Part shown: one piece after another, positions 1 through 9,906 of the stretch
How the letters are laid out: each line of letters begins with the position of its first letter
Numbering within the stretch: position 1 is the first letter of the stretch
NCBI GenBank assembly: GCA_036308645.1
Contig: JAXJVH010000001.1
Location: 13,398-77,397, forward strand
DNA from: RUG11462 sp036308645
GTDB lineage: Bacteria > Bacillota > Clostridia > Oscillospirales > Acutalibacteraceae
Length of the DNA stretch: 64,000 nucleotides
Direction of reading: 5' to 3'
Program-made: the position numbers and the translations under genes
Notes under the pieces: model-generated
The model's database searches: none
Told to the model about the DNA's origin: nothing
What the model saw: only the letters and a program-made list of their open reading frames with translations

Positions 1-1120
1 GAATAGCAATCATATCAAGACCTACCGAACAAACAGCGGTCATTGCCTCTAATTTTTCAAGTGTAAGTACGCCTTTTTCAGCCGCTTTAATCATACCGTC
101 GTCTTCGGAAACCGGAATAAATGCGCCGGACAAACCGCCGACATGACTTGAAGCCATAACTCCACCTTTTTTCACAGCGTCGTTAAGCAAGGCAAGGCAA
201 GCAGTAGTACCACAGCAGCCGCAGGTTTCAAGTCCCATTTCCTCTAAAATATTAGCAACAGAATCTCCGATTGCAGGAGTCGGTGCTAATGATAAATCAA
301 CAATACCGAACTGAACGCCAAGCCGCTCGCTCGCTTCCATAGCAACTAACTGTCCCATACGGGTTATTTTAAATGCAGTTCTTTTTACAAGGTCTGCAAC
401 ACCTGTAATATCAAGTTTTTTAGCCTCAGGTGTACTTAACGCCGCACGGACAACACCCGGTCCCGATACGCCGACATTAATTACGCAGTCAGGCTCGCCT
501 GCCCCGTGAAAAGCACCTGCCATAAACGGATTGTCTTCGGGAGCATTGCAGAAAACAACCAACTTTGAAGCGCCTACAGACTCTCTGTCGGCGGTAAGAA
601 CGGCAGACTGTTTAACGATTTTTCCCATCATTTTAACAGCGTCCATATTTATACCCGTTTTGGTAGAGCCTATATTAACCGAAGAACAAACTCTTTCGGT
701 AGAAGCAAGCGCTTCGGGTATTGACTCAATAAGAGCATAGTCGCCGTTCGCAAAACCTTTTTGAACAAGTGCAGAATATCCGCCGATAAAATTAACTCCG
801 ACTGTTTTAGCCGCTTTTTCAAGCGCAAAAGCAAATTTTACAATGTTAGAAGTCTGACAAGCAGACGCAAGCATAGCAATAGGTGTAACCGAGATACGTT
901 TATTAACAATCGGAATACCGTATTTATTTTCAATTTCCTCGCAAACAGGCACAAGATTGCAAGCATATCTTGTAATTTTATCATAAACCTTTTCGCAAGC
1001 CTTATCAATATCACTGTCAATACAGTCAAGCAATGAAATACCCATAGTAACAGTACGTACATCAAGGTTTTCATGCTGTATCATATTAATGGTTTCAAGA
1101 ACATCATTGACATTAAGCAT
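1..1120 (-). CDS. UPF0210 (PFL/DUF711 family) protein, 3' end cut by window
   Basis: The minus strand is open from an ATG at 1120 to the window edge, giving about 373 residues of a family usually near 450, so only the C-terminal part is missing. The N-terminus (MLNVNDVLETI, then a DxRTxTMGISLLDC stretch) and several Gly-rich segments match the UPF0210 family, whose fold is related to pyruvate formate-lyase. Its biochemical role is unknown to me. A GGAG-type site sits 7-8 bases before the ATG. It follows the UPF0237 ACT gene by 23 bases; the two families are recurrent neighbours, which suggests the ACT protein regulates or binds this one. Family assignment is firm, function is not. Confidence 0.9.
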   Translation of the reverse strand, partial: MLNVNDVLETINMIQHENLDVRTVTMGISLLDCIDSDIDKACEKVYDKITRYACNLVPVCEEIENKYGIPIVNKRISVTPIAMLASACQTSNIVKFAFALEKAAKTVGVNFIGGYSALVQKGFANGDYALIESIPEALASTERVCSSVNIGSTKTGINMDAVKMMGKIVKQSAVLTADRESVGASKLVVFCNAPEDNPFMAGAFHGAGEPDCVINVGVSGPGVVRAALSTPEAKKLDITGVADLVKRTAFKITRMGQLVAMEASERLGVQFGIVDLSLAPTPAIGDSVANILEEMGLETCGCCGTTACLALLNDAVKKGGVMASSHVGGLSGAFIPVSEDDGMIKAAEKGVLTLEKLEAMTAVCSVGLDMIAI

Positions 1121-1143
1121 TTATACTTTCTCCTTAAATCCCC

Positions 1144-1413
1144 TTAAATTCTATGCATTGAATTAAAAATATCTTCATGCATTACATCAATTTTCATTCC
1201 CATGCTTTCGCCTAAATCTTTCATTTGCGATTTAAAGGAATTGAAATCAACCGAACATTTTGATGTATCAGCCATCATAATCATTGTAAAAATGTCCTGC
1301 ATAACTGTCTGAGTTACATCATCAATATTTACATTATATTCTGCACATTTAGCTGAAACTTTTGCAAGAATACCTACGGTATCTTTGCCAATTACCGAAA
1401 TTACTGCTTTCAT
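1144..1413 (-). CDS. UPF0237 ACT-domain protein
   Basis: This small protein (89 residues) is essentially one ACT domain: MKAVISVIGKD, then VNIDDVTQTVMQDIFTMIMM. ACT domains bind small ligands, often amino acids, and dimerise. The frame is open up to 1452, but I place the start at the ATG at 1413. A GGAAAGGA site lies just upstream of it and the family begins with MKAVI. The longer start would overlap folD. It is the fifth gene of the minus operon that begins at 5729 and directly precedes the UPF0210 gene. A sensor role for its partner is inferred. Confidence 0.9.
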   Translation of the reverse strand: MKAVISVIGKDTVGILAKVSAKCAEYNVNIDDVTQTVMQDIFTMIMMADTSKCSVDFNSFKSQMKDLGESMGMKIDVMHEDIFNSMHRI

Positions 1414-1444
1414 ATTATTAAATCCTTTCCAAAATAAGTCATTA

Positions 1445-2296
1445 TTAATCAATATTATTATGAAGTTTTGCCGCTTTAAGCGTATTTTTCATTAACATTC
1501 CTATTGTCATAGGTCCTACGCCGCCGGGAACAGGCGTAATAAATGAAGCCTTGTCTGAAACCTCGTCAAACTTAACGTCACCGCAAAGTTTACCGTCTTT
1601 TCCGTTCATACCTACATCAATTACTACTGCGCCTTCTTTGACCATATCGGCAGTAACAAATTCGGCAATACCGACTGCCGCTACCAATATATCGGCACGC
1701 TTACATACTTCTTTTAAATTCTTTGTTCTTGAATGACATATTGTAACCGTTCCGTTTTTATGAAGTAAAAGCATACCCATAGGCTTGCCTACGATATTAC
1801 TCCTGCCGATTACAACACATTCTTTGCCCTCAACTTCTATTTCATAATGTTTAAGCAATTCCATTACGCCTGCAGGTGTGCAAGGTAAAAAGTCATAATC
1901 ACCAATCATTATTTTGCCTACGTTTACAGGGCTGAATGCGTCAACGTCTTTTGACGAATCTATGTAATCAATAACTGCCTTTTCATCAAGGTGTTTCGGC
2001 AAAGGAAGTTGGCATAAAATACCGTCTATATCGCTTCTGCCGTTGAGTACATCTATTAATTCAAGCAATTCTTCCATAGAAGTTTCAGCCGGCAAAGCAT
2101 ATTCTTCTGAATAAAATCCAACCTCTGCACAAGCCTTTTTCTTATTGTTAACATATACCCTTGAAGCGGAATCGTCACCTACGATAATCACTGCAAGACC
2201 GGGTGTTATTCCCTTTTCTTTTAAAACAGAAACCTCGTCTGCAACTTCCTGTTTTACTTTTTTTGATACTAATTTTCCGTCAATAATATTAGCCAA
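1445..2296 (-). CDS. folD: Bifunctional methylenetetrahydrofolate dehydrogenase/cyclohydrolase FolD
   Basis: FolD interconverts 5,10-methylene-, methenyl- and 10-formyl-tetrahydrofolate in the cytoplasm, using NADP. The 283-residue length is normal. The catalytic Tyr48 and Lys52 lie in the YVNNKKKA motif, the folate-site CQLPLPKH motif is present, and the NADP-binding VIGRSNIVGKPMG loop and the C-terminal PVPGGVGPMT signature are intact. Only 2 bases separate it from lgt upstream, so it is co-transcribed with the peptidase/Lgt genes. No sign of degradation. Confidence 0.98.
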   Translation of the reverse strand: MANIIDGKLVSKKVKQEVADEVSVLKEKGITPGLAVIIVGDDSASRVYVNNKKKACAEVGFYSEEYALPAETSMEELLELIDVLNGRSDIDGILCQLPLPKHLDEKAVIDYIDSSKDVDAFSPVNVGKIMIGDYDFLPCTPAGVMELLKHYEIEVEGKECVVIGRSNIVGKPMGMLLLHKNGTVTICHSRTKNLKEVCKRADILVAAVGIAEFVTADMVKEGAVVIDVGMNGKDGKLCGDVKFDEVSDKASFITPVPGGVGPMTIGMLMKNTLKAAKLHNNID

Positions 2297-2298
2297 TT

Positions 2299-3177
2299 TT
2301 ATTCCTCCTCTGTCTGCGGTTTACTTGAAACTTGCTCTACTTCATCAAATACAGGAGCGTATTTCATTGAAACCGAATTTTCCTTTGATTTTTTAAATCC
2401 AATTACAAGAATTATCAATCCTGCCGCTACCATAAGTCCTGATAAAAGCATTGAAACCTTTATCTGTCCCAAATACAATGAATCGGTTCTGAAATATTCA
2501 ATAAAGAATCTGCCGAAACCGTACCATACAAGGTAGCAAGCCGCAATTTGTCCTGTAAATTTTCTCTTTTTAGATAAAAAATGAAGTAAAACAAAGCCCA
2601 AAGCACACCATAACGATTCATATAAAAAACAAGGGTGAACAGGCATTTGAGTATTCATATTTTCAATAATTCTGTCACCCGAAATACCAAACCAACTGCT
2701 TCCTGTTGTATAGCCATAGGCTTCCTGATTAATAAAGTTTCCCCATCTTCCTATTGACTGACCGATAAGAAAACCCAAAGCGGTAAGATCAAGAGTAGAC
2801 AAAATGTTGATTTTGCGAATTTTGCACATCAACGCACCGACGATTGCCGCTGTAATAACACCGCCGTAAATTGCAAGACCGCCGTTATGAATATTAAAAA
2901 AACTGCCAAAATCCATATCGCCGTCAAATATTATATAATACGCTCTCGCTCCCGCAATTGCAAGAGGAGCCGTAACCAAAATACAATCAAGCAATCTGTC
3001 AGAATCAATACCGAATTTTTTTGCTCTTTTCATACCGTAAATAACGGCTAAAACAAAGCCTAATGTGATAATAATTCCATACCAATAAACTCCCCATGAA
3101 GTACCGGGAATTGTAAATGCGACAGGGTCAAAGTCAAATTCAAGTCCGAAGAAAAAGTATTTTAAAGCACTTATCAT
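2299..3177 (-). CDS. lgt: Prolipoprotein diacylglyceryl transferase Lgt
   Basis: Lgt is a membrane enzyme that moves diacylglycerol from phosphatidylglycerol to the lipobox cysteine of prolipoproteins, the first step of lipoprotein maturation. The 292-residue protein has about seven hydrophobic segments. It keeps the family signatures NGGLAIYGG and GRWGNFINQEAYG, and a C-terminal RFFIEYFRTDS. A charged tail of about 40 residues follows the last membrane segment. It is embedded in the M16-folD operon, 6 bases after the YmfH-like gene. Its likely clients in this window are the lipobox proteins at 18360, 37880, 39929 and 44055. Confidence 0.98.
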   Translation of the reverse strand: MISALKYFFFGLEFDFDPVAFTIPGTSWGVYWYGIIITLGFVLAVIYGMKRAKKFGIDSDRLLDCILVTAPLAIAGARAYYIIFDGDMDFGSFFNIHNGGLAIYGGVITAAIVGALMCKIRKINILSTLDLTALGFLIGQSIGRWGNFINQEAYGYTTGSSWFGISGDRIIENMNTQMPVHPCFLYESLWCALGFVLLHFLSKKRKFTGQIAACYLVWYGFGRFFIEYFRTDSLYLGQIKVSMLLSGLMVAAGLIILVIGFKKSKENSVSMKYAPVFDEVEQVSSKPQTEEE

Positions 3178-3183
3178 CTTTCT

Positions 3184-4458
3184 CTACAACTCCTTTTTAT
3201 TCACAATTGATATTGAAGAATTTTCGGTGTTTAGTATATATTTAAGTCTTTCATTAACATCTTCGACTGTAACGCTTTTTAAAACCTCAATTTCTTCAAA
3301 TACATCGGTATCAAAAAACGCCGAATCAACCATATTCATTACAATGTTTTCTACCGAATTGTAGTCGCTTACAAGTTTGCCGTAATAGGCTTTTATGCAT
3401 CTGTTAATATCAGCCTCGGGTATACCGCTCTTTTTTGTTTCGCAAATGTAAGAATTAATTATCTCTCTTACCTTTTGCGGAGCGTTGGATTCGCCCTCAA
3501 CAATAACGCTTGCATATCCGTATCCTGTAAAATATTCTGTGCCGAAGTTATCATTGATAAGTCCATTATCAAATAATTCTTTGTAAAGTTTACCGTCGTT
3601 TCCGAAAATACATTTTAAAATTATTTCAGTTAATACTTTCTCTTTAACGGATTTTTGCGGTTTATCACATTTCTCTTTAAATCCGATTGCAAACATTGGA
3701 ATACTTACAGGCAGCGAAATCTCGGTTTTATCGCATACCACATTTTCGGGTTCTTCGGGCATAAAACGTTCAATCTCAATTTTTTCTTTATCAAGCAAAA
3801 GTTCATCGCAAAGTGCAAATATCTTTTCAGCCTCAACATTTCCTGCCACGCAGATAAACATATTATTAAGGTTATAAAATGTATTATAACAGTCATACAA
3901 AAGGTCTGCGTTTATTTTTGCAATTGACTCAACCGTTCCTGCAATGTCAATTCTAACAGGATGCACTTTATACATAGCGCAAAGCAAATTGAACAGAACT
4001 CTCCAACCGGCATTATCATCATACATATTGATTTCCTGTCCGATAATGCCCTGTTCTTTTCTCACTGTTTCTTCGGTAAAATAAGGATGCTGAACAAAAT
4101 CAAGCAAAATTCTGAAATTTTCCTCAAACTTAGATGAACACGAGAACAAATAGCAAGTACGGTCAAACGAGGTAAACGCATTAGCCGCAGCGCCTGTTTT
4201 GGCAAAACGTTCAAAAGCATCCTGTTCTTCGGATTCAAACAATTTATGCTCAAGATAATGGGCGATTCCCTCGGGAACTTCTAAAAACTCACCGCCCGAT
4301 ACTTTAAATTTTGTATCAATAGAGCCGTATCTTGTGCCGAAAATGGCATAAGCCGATGAATAATCGTTTTTTTCGCAAACATAAACTCGAAGTCCCGACT
4401 TATGAGTATAAACCTTAATGGTTTCGCTGATATCTTTATTTGTAAATTTATTTATCAT
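3184..4458 (-). CDS. M16 family metallopeptidase, catalytic partner (YmfH-like)
   Basis: A 424-residue insulinase/M16-type protease with the inverted zinc motif HYLEH (His67, Glu70, His71) and a downstream Glu in RKEQGIIGQEI that completes the zinc site. The HKLFE and NAFTSFDRTCY segments are typical of the YmfH branch. The C-terminal domain is the usual non-catalytic M16 half. It shares one base with the upstream YmfF-like gene, which lacks the zinc motif, so the two probably form an active/inactive heterodimer. Substrate is unknown; the neighbouring lgt only hints at a peptide-clearing role near the membrane. Confidence 0.93.
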   Translation of the reverse strand: MINKFTNKDISETIKVYTHKSGLRVYVCEKNDYSSAYAIFGTRYGSIDTKFKVSGGEFLEVPEGIAHYLEHKLFESEEQDAFERFAKTGAAANAFTSFDRTCYLFSCSSKFEENFRILLDFVQHPYFTEETVRKEQGIIGQEINMYDDNAGWRVLFNLLCAMYKVHPVRIDIAGTVESIAKINADLLYDCYNTFYNLNNMFICVAGNVEAEKIFALCDELLLDKEKIEIERFMPEEPENVVCDKTEISLPVSIPMFAIGFKEKCDKPQKSVKEKVLTEIILKCIFGNDGKLYKELFDNGLINDNFGTEYFTGYGYASVIVEGESNAPQKVREIINSYICETKKSGIPEADINRCIKAYYGKLVSDYNSVENIVMNMVDSAFFDTDVFEEIEVLKSVTVEDVNERLKYILNTENSSISIVNKKEL

Positions 4459-5729
4459 CAGTCGTTTTCTCCTTTAAGTCCGCCTAAAAAGTATACTGTA
4501 TCAAGTTTAACCGAATTTGCTTTCTTAATTACGTCTTCTTTAGATACTCGGTTAATCTTTTCTATATAAGTTTCGGTGGTTTCATCTTCGTCAAACACAA
4601 GCGCTGAATACCAATTATCAAGATTTGCGGATAAATCCGAAACAGAAGCCACAGCGTCGCACAGCGCCATTTTAGACGCGTTTAAATCTTCATCGGTAAA
4701 ATTACCTTTTTTCATTTCATCTAACTGCTCTAAAATACCGTTATATGCCTTTTCTCTGTTTTCATGTAAAACACCGCTGTCAACAATGAAGGATGATTTT
4801 TTGTTGTTATATCTTGCGGCGCAATAATAACACAAACTCTGCTTTTCTCTAACATTTGTAAAAAGTTTAGAATATGGTCCTCCGCCGAACATATCTACAA
4901 AAACGGCAGCTTTGGCGGTATCTTCCCTTGTTCCGTCGGTTTCAACGGTAAATCCCATACAAAGTTTACCTTGAGTAACGTCTAAACGCTCCTCAATTTG
5001 CTTTACATCTGCGCCGAATTTGTGATGCGTTGAATAATTTATTTTTTGAACGTTTCTGTTCAAAGCCGAAAATTTTTGAGCAACCGCATCAAAAATTTCA
5101 TTCGGTTCAGACTGCGAAATTATATTTACTCTTACAAAAGCCTCTTTTAAAAGTTTTTTATGCGCGGCAACAACCGTCTCGTTGGTAAGCGACTGTACCG
5201 TTTCAACAGTACCGTATCTCGGAACGCCTGAAAGTTCGTTTTCATACATTGCCTTTTCCGTATTAACGATAGCATAAAGACGTTTATCATTTATTTCACC
5301 GCTTATTTGCTCAATCAGCAAACGTTTATTATTTTGAAAATCTTCTTCTTTGAATTTACCGTCATACATCGGCGGGTCAAAAATAGCAGACAACAACAAT
5401 CCAACTGCGTCTTTAGAGATTTTTTCACCGTTTAACGAAAATTTATCATCAAGAAAAGCGATAACAAACTTAATAATTCTCATATCGCCGAATTTGACAA
5501 CGTCGCCGTAAAGTGCGGCGCCGTACAACTCATTAAGAGCGGCGTTTAACGAGGTATAATCAGGATAATTTTTAGTTGCATTTACAAGCATAAGTTGTAA
5601 AAGCGAATAAGCAGAGGTATCTTTTTCATCTGCTTTTACAAACATATTTATACTAATTCTTGAAGTCTTAAATTTTGAAGTTTTTATAAATAAACCTTCC
5701 ACACCGTTTGATAACTGACTAATCAGCAT
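4458..5729 (-). CDS. M16 family peptidase-like protein, non-catalytic partner (YmfF-like)
   Basis: 423 residues with the M16 fold signatures, including KLFTNVREKQSLCYY in the second half. Where a catalytic member carries HxxEH this protein has TSAYSLLQLML, so the zinc-binding residues are absent. That is the normal state of the YmfF partner, not decay. It starts with ATG after a GGAGG site and is the first gene of the minus operon running to the window edge. A TATAAT box on the minus strand at 5763-5768 is a plausible -10 for this operon. Confidence 0.9.
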   Translation of the reverse strand: MLISQLSNGVEGLFIKTSKFKTSRISINMFVKADEKDTSAYSLLQLMLVNATKNYPDYTSLNAALNELYGAALYGDVVKFGDMRIIKFVIAFLDDKFSLNGEKISKDAVGLLLSAIFDPPMYDGKFKEEDFQNNKRLLIEQISGEINDKRLYAIVNTEKAMYENELSGVPRYGTVETVQSLTNETVVAAHKKLLKEAFVRVNIISQSEPNEIFDAVAQKFSALNRNVQKINYSTHHKFGADVKQIEERLDVTQGKLCMGFTVETDGTREDTAKAAVFVDMFGGGPYSKLFTNVREKQSLCYYCAARYNNKKSSFIVDSGVLHENREKAYNGILEQLDEMKKGNFTDEDLNASKMALCDAVASVSDLSANLDNWYSALVFDEDETTETYIEKINRVSKEDVIKKANSVKLDTVYFLGGLKGEND

Positions 5730-5828
5730 TTATTTTCCTCCGAATTAAACAATATTTAATGTATTATAACACAAATCAATATACATTACCATTATATTTT
5801 TCAAAAAAATTATTTTTTATATAAAAAA

Positions 5829-5853
5829 GAGGGATTTTTTTAAAAAATCCCTC
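5829..5853 (-). terminator. Rho-independent terminator after the DUF4340 gene
   Basis: An inverted repeat with GAGGGA arms closed by a T/A-rich stem is followed on the minus strand by a run of six T. It lies 11 bases past the DUF4340 stop and separates the Gld-like operon from the M16 operon. Confidence 0.88.
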
Positions 5854-5863
5854 AAAAAAATCT

Positions 5864-7552
5864 CTATTGCTGATTATTAGGCGAGTCGACTTCTTCGCCT
5901 TTTCGCAATTTTTCATAATTCTGTTTTAGCAAATCAATCGTTCTTGCAGGAATCAGTTCATCGCCGATACCGTTTAACTGATGTAAATAATAGTTTTCAT
6001 TATATTTGGTATAAGTAATTACATCAACATTGCCGTTTTGAAGTTCTATTTCAAATGAAATTTCAGGATCTTTATTAAGTTCAATATTTTCTCCCACATA
6101 TTTTGCCGCAGAGGCTAATGTCAAACGCTGATATGCAGTTTTAAAGTTCTTCGCTTCTATCGGAGTAGAATTAAGCACAACTGATAAAACGTTTTCTTCT
6201 TCAGATGAAGAAGTATCGTCACTGTCGCCCTCATCCTCCGCTTTATCAAAACTTAATTCGTATTTGTAAGTCTTTCCGTCATATTTAACGGTATACGTCT
6301 TAAATGTTTCAATATTTCTCAAATACAAAAGACTGTATCGCAAATCATCAATATTCCAATCTATAAATGAAACGCTGTCGGCAAGAATTGCAAAAATAAC
6401 AGGAACATCATCAACAACGCAAGCGCAGTAGTTACTGTCAATGTAACCCGGTTTTGAAAACTTTAAATTATATGATTTTTTATTAATCACATAATTGATT
6501 TCAAGGTATGGGTCTTCTAATCCATATTTCTTTAAATCAGAGTTGTCAGGCTTAACTTTATAAACGCTTGAAGCGGTAAGCCCGCTGATAAACGGCGAAA
6601 GCAAGGCATTGATTTTTTCATCATCAGCGTACGTTTGAACAGGCTCTTCAATAAAATATGCCAAAACGTCATCATCAGACTCTTTATAAGAAAGTTTTGC
6701 GGATTTAAAATTCTCCCCGTCTATGCTAATTGAATCATAAACCGAAAGTTGGTCGTTTGTAAAATAATCGGCATTATCATCATCTTGAGATATCTGCTTA
6801 ACAATGTCTAAATCAACAAGGCTGTTAAAATCAGCAGAATAAGTTTCATAAACATCGCCCTCACCGATATAAATACCGTCTTTTAATGAAGTTTCGATGT
6901 AATAATACCCGTCGCCGGTTGCAACTTTATCGCCTATTTTAAAATTAAACCTGCTGCCGTCTGCCATTGTAACATCTACCGATATTTTCGGATTGTCAAG
7001 ACCGCAGTCTTTTTCGGTCCATTTATCATCAAGACGGCTTATGGCATTAACATCAAAAAGCGTATCATAAAAAGACGTAACATAAGACGTATTAATCGGT
7101 ATGTCCTTATCAACACCTTTTAATTTAAAATAAACCTCTTCTGTTTCATTACCGTCATCATCCGTTTCGGTAACTTTATAAGGAACACAGATAAATTCAT
7201 CTGTTTCATTTTTTATAATTATTTTACTGACATTTGAAATTGCGCCTTCTTTAGCGTTTTTCATTTTATCAAGACTGACATTTGCACTTTTAGTAAGTGA
7301 AATTGTTGCTTCATCGGTTGTAGTAGTTTCTTCCGTTTCATCGACAGGCCAAAACTTTACAACCGAAAAAATGCTTGAACCGATTACAATAATCATACAA
7401 AGCAAAGCGCACAGCAACTTAATATAACTGTTATTTTTATGTTTTTTAGGTTTAATTTCCGAATTTTCGGAAGAATTGAAAATCGTTGAATTTTCAAATT
7501 CCTCCTCAATTCTTTTTTCATAATTTTCAAATGAATTTTTATTATTATCCAT
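5864..7552 (-). CDS. DUF4340 domain-containing membrane-anchored protein
   Basis: 562 residues: a charged cytoplasmic N-terminus of about 40, one membrane segment at about 43-66, then a large extracytoplasmic region with repeated beta-rich units of DUF4340 type (for example VYKVKPDNSDLKKYGLEDPY). An acidic Ser/Asp/Glu stretch lies at about 455-465. It is the last gene of the four-gene cluster with an ABC ATPase, a permease and a GldG-like protein, a combination also seen in other Firmicutes and related to Bacteroidetes GldAFG. Function is unknown; it may be an accessory or substrate-binding component. Confidence 0.85.
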   Translation of the reverse strand: MDNNKNSFENYEKRIEEEFENSTIFNSSENSEIKPKKHKNNSYIKLLCALLCMIIVIGSSIFSVVKFWPVDETEETTTTDEATISLTKSANVSLDKMKNAKEGAISNVSKIIIKNETDEFICVPYKVTETDDDGNETEEVYFKLKGVDKDIPINTSYVTSFYDTLFDVNAISRLDDKWTEKDCGLDNPKISVDVTMADGSRFNFKIGDKVATGDGYYYIETSLKDGIYIGEGDVYETYSADFNSLVDLDIVKQISQDDDNADYFTNDQLSVYDSISIDGENFKSAKLSYKESDDDVLAYFIEEPVQTYADDEKINALLSPFISGLTASSVYKVKPDNSDLKKYGLEDPYLEINYVINKKSYNLKFSKPGYIDSNYCACVVDDVPVIFAILADSVSFIDWNIDDLRYSLLYLRNIETFKTYTVKYDGKTYKYELSFDKAEDEGDSDDTSSSEEENVLSVVLNSTPIEAKNFKTAYQRLTLASAAKYVGENIELNKDPEISFEIELQNGNVDVITYTKYNENYYLHQLNGIGDELIPARTIDLLKQNYEKLRKGEEVDSPNNQQ

Positions 7553-7576
7553 TAATAAATCTCCAAAAAAGACAAA

Positions 7577-9187
7577 TTATCTTCTCTTTCTGATTACAAA
7601 AAGAACAACGCCAAACACTACTGTAAGAACAGGTATAACTATTACACAAATAATAAAAATAGTGTTAGATTGAACTTCAGTAGGTGTAAAACTTGCATAA
7701 TCGATTGATTTATTCTCAATCTCATAAGTTTCGGATACTCTTCCGGCGCAAGTATTGATTAATGACAACATCAATTCGTCATTACCGAGATAACTGCCGC
7801 TTGTGTAAGTGTCGCTTATAAAGTCCATTGATGCCACGGCAAGCACATTTGAAAATCTCGGTTCATTATCCTTATTAGGATTCTCAGTAACAAATCGGCT
7901 TAAAACAATTGATGAATAAGAAGACTGATTTTCGCTGTTTTCATCCCAGTTTTCACTGCTCTTATAAGGCTTTATAACACAGGTGTCCGAGGTTTTAAGC
8001 ACTTCATAAGTATTGTATTTGCCACTTGATTCAAACTTCAATTTCATCGGTCTTAAATTATCGCAAATATATGAAAGTCTTGAATTCATTCCTTCCGAAT
8101 ACTCCGATTCAGCGTCAGAAAGAAGAATAACCGTATTTGAACTTGAAGCGTGCTTATTAGCGTCGGTTTCATAAACAGTACCGTCGCTGAAAGTAATACC
8201 CCAATCTTCCAACAACCCGTCTAAATTCGGTGTATCGGACTGTGAATTTGAAGAGAAATAAATCAGACTTTTATTGTATTCAAAGTCCTTATCCCCTGCT
8301 TTGCCCAAAAGAAATTCATCTATCTTCTTAACGTCAGACTGTGTTAAATCAAGAGTCGGAGCCGCCAGCATAACCATTGTGGCGTCGTTTGGAATATCGT
8401 CAATACTTAAATCGTTTATCTCGACATAATCGTAACCGCTGATTTCCAAAGAATCAAGATAACTCGAAACATCAACGCTTCCATAACCTGTGATTACCGC
8501 TATTTTATCCTCTTGCTCTTTTGTAACATAATAAAGTGCAGATGTAACGGATGTTTCAACAGAAGAACCGTTTAAAGTACCGTAACTTGAAGATGTATAT
8601 GAGGAATAGTCCGAGTTCTCTGAAATGTCATATAAATCATCAAAAGACAAAACTTTATATTTTGTTTTTTCTGTACCGTCATCATCGTAAGTGTAATCTA
8701 CAATTATATCACCAAGACTCAAATCGCTGTCGCCATATCTGTCTTTATATTCATTAAAGTCAGGAGTTGTGGAGTCGATAAATTTTAATTCAATCAAAGG
8801 ATTGATTTTATGATAATTCTTTAAAAGATTAATGGTTTGTTTAAAATATTTACCGCCCGAAGAATCCGAATAATACTGAAGCATATAAGTAAGATAATCA
8901 TTCAAATAATAATCTTCGGTACAAGTCATTACAATAGTAACAGGCTTATCAATTTTTTCAATATATTCTCTGTTTTTATCGCTGATTGTATAATCGGAAG
9001 AACTTGTCATATCTATGCTGAAAGAAGTAAATCTTTCCGAAAGAAAAGTAGCAAGAACGTTAACCATTACAAGGCAAATCATAAATACAACGATTATAAC
9101 GCTTGAAACTGTGCTGAATTTGAATTTATTTTTCTTATAAAAAGGTGTTTTTTCCTTTTTTACTTTTTTTGTTTTATCTTTTTTCAT
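7577..9187 (-). CDS. GldG-family ABC transporter accessory protein
   Basis: About 536 residues with a Lys-rich N-terminus, an N-terminal membrane segment near residues 26-50, a long extracytoplasmic domain (GldG/ABC_transp_aux type, including the segment VMLAAPTLDLTQSDVKKIDEFL) and a C-terminal membrane anchor ending in FVIRKRR. I start it at the ATG at 9187, not 9211, because an AAAGGAGG site lies 8 bases upstream of it. That site falls between the permease stop and this start. It presumably sits with the permease in the membrane. The exported or sensed substrate is unknown. Confidence 0.87.
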   Translation of the reverse strand: MKKDKTKKVKKEKTPFYKKNKFKFSTVSSVIIVVFMICLVMVNVLATFLSERFTSFSIDMTSSSDYTISDKNREYIEKIDKPVTIVMTCTEDYYLNDYLTYMLQYYSDSSGGKYFKQTINLLKNYHKINPLIELKFIDSTTPDFNEYKDRYGDSDLSLGDIIVDYTYDDDGTEKTKYKVLSFDDLYDISENSDYSSYTSSSYGTLNGSSVETSVTSALYYVTKEQEDKIAVITGYGSVDVSSYLDSLEISGYDYVEINDLSIDDIPNDATMVMLAAPTLDLTQSDVKKIDEFLLGKAGDKDFEYNKSLIYFSSNSQSDTPNLDGLLEDWGITFSDGTVYETDANKHASSSNTVILLSDAESEYSEGMNSRLSYICDNLRPMKLKFESSGKYNTYEVLKTSDTCVIKPYKSSENWDENSENQSSYSSIVLSRFVTENPNKDNEPRFSNVLAVASMDFISDTYTSGSYLGNDELMLSLINTCAGRVSETYEIENKSIDYASFTPTEVQSNTIFIICVIVIPVLTVVFGVVLFVIRKRR

Positions 9188-9201
9188 TATAACAACCTCC
9201 T

Positions 9202-9906
9202 TTAAGCCCAACGTTTTCTGTCAATTACTCTGACAGTCAAAAACAGGAAAGCGACTATAATGCTTAAAAAGAAAACAAAATTTGAAATATCAAAAATGCC
9301 TTCGGTAAAACTGTAATATCTTTCAGAAAAAGAAATCCAACCGCAAATCTTTGTTATGATGTCACTGTTAAAAAGTCCTGTAACATTCTCAAGAAGAAGC
9401 AAGAAAAATGAAACCGAAAAACTTCCGACCGCTGCGACAACCTGACTTTCGGTCAAAGCGCTTATAAAACAACCGATAGCGATTAATGCGCCGGCAAAAA
9501 GCAACAATCCTATAACATTACCCAAGAAAATCAGCATATCAGGTGTAGCGCCGAAAAACATAAACACAAAATTATATATTGTCATAGCAACAATAAATAT
9601 ACAAAAATAAAGAAATGCCGCTAAAAACTTACCTACAACTATAGCAGAAACGCTCACGGGAGCGGTAAGCAAAAGCTGATCGGTTTTAAGTCTTTTTTCC
9701 TCAGAAAAAAGACGCATTGTTATAACGGGAACTACAAAGAAAACTATTGTAATAACCGAATTAAAAACATAAGTCATATCTGCAGAGCCGTAAGAAAATG
9801 CATAGGAATAATAAAATCCTCCGAAAAACATAAGCACACACAACACCGCATAACCGAGAGGCGATGAAAAGTAATTCTTAAATTCTCTTTTAATAATAGA
9901 AAACAT
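9202..9906 (-). CDS. ABC transporter permease (GldF-like)
   Basis: 234 residues with about six hydrophobic segments, matching ABC-2 type permeases of the GldF group. The KRLKTDQLLLTAPVSV loop after the second segment is typical of that group. It overlaps the ATPase gene by one base and is followed 14 bases later by the GldG-like gene. This arrangement implies an ATPase-permease-auxiliary complex in the cytoplasmic membrane. Not specific enough to name a substrate. Confidence 0.9.
   Translation of the reverse strand: MFSIIKREFKNYFSSPLGYAVLCVLMFFGGFYYSYAFSYGSADMTYVFNSVITIVFFVVPVITMRLFSEEKRLKTDQLLLTAPVSVSAIVVGKFLAAFLYFCIFIVAMTIYNFVFMFFGATPDMLIFLGNVIGLLLFAGALIAIGCFISALTESQVVAAVGSFSVSFFLLLLENVTGLFNSDIITKICGWISFSERYYSFTEGIFDISNFVFFLSIIVAFLFLTVRVIDRKRWA

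Noticed and set aside
761..1036. Open frames on the plus strand and a second minus frame inside the UPF0210 gene
   Set aside because: They overlap a well-supported coding region and lack family features.
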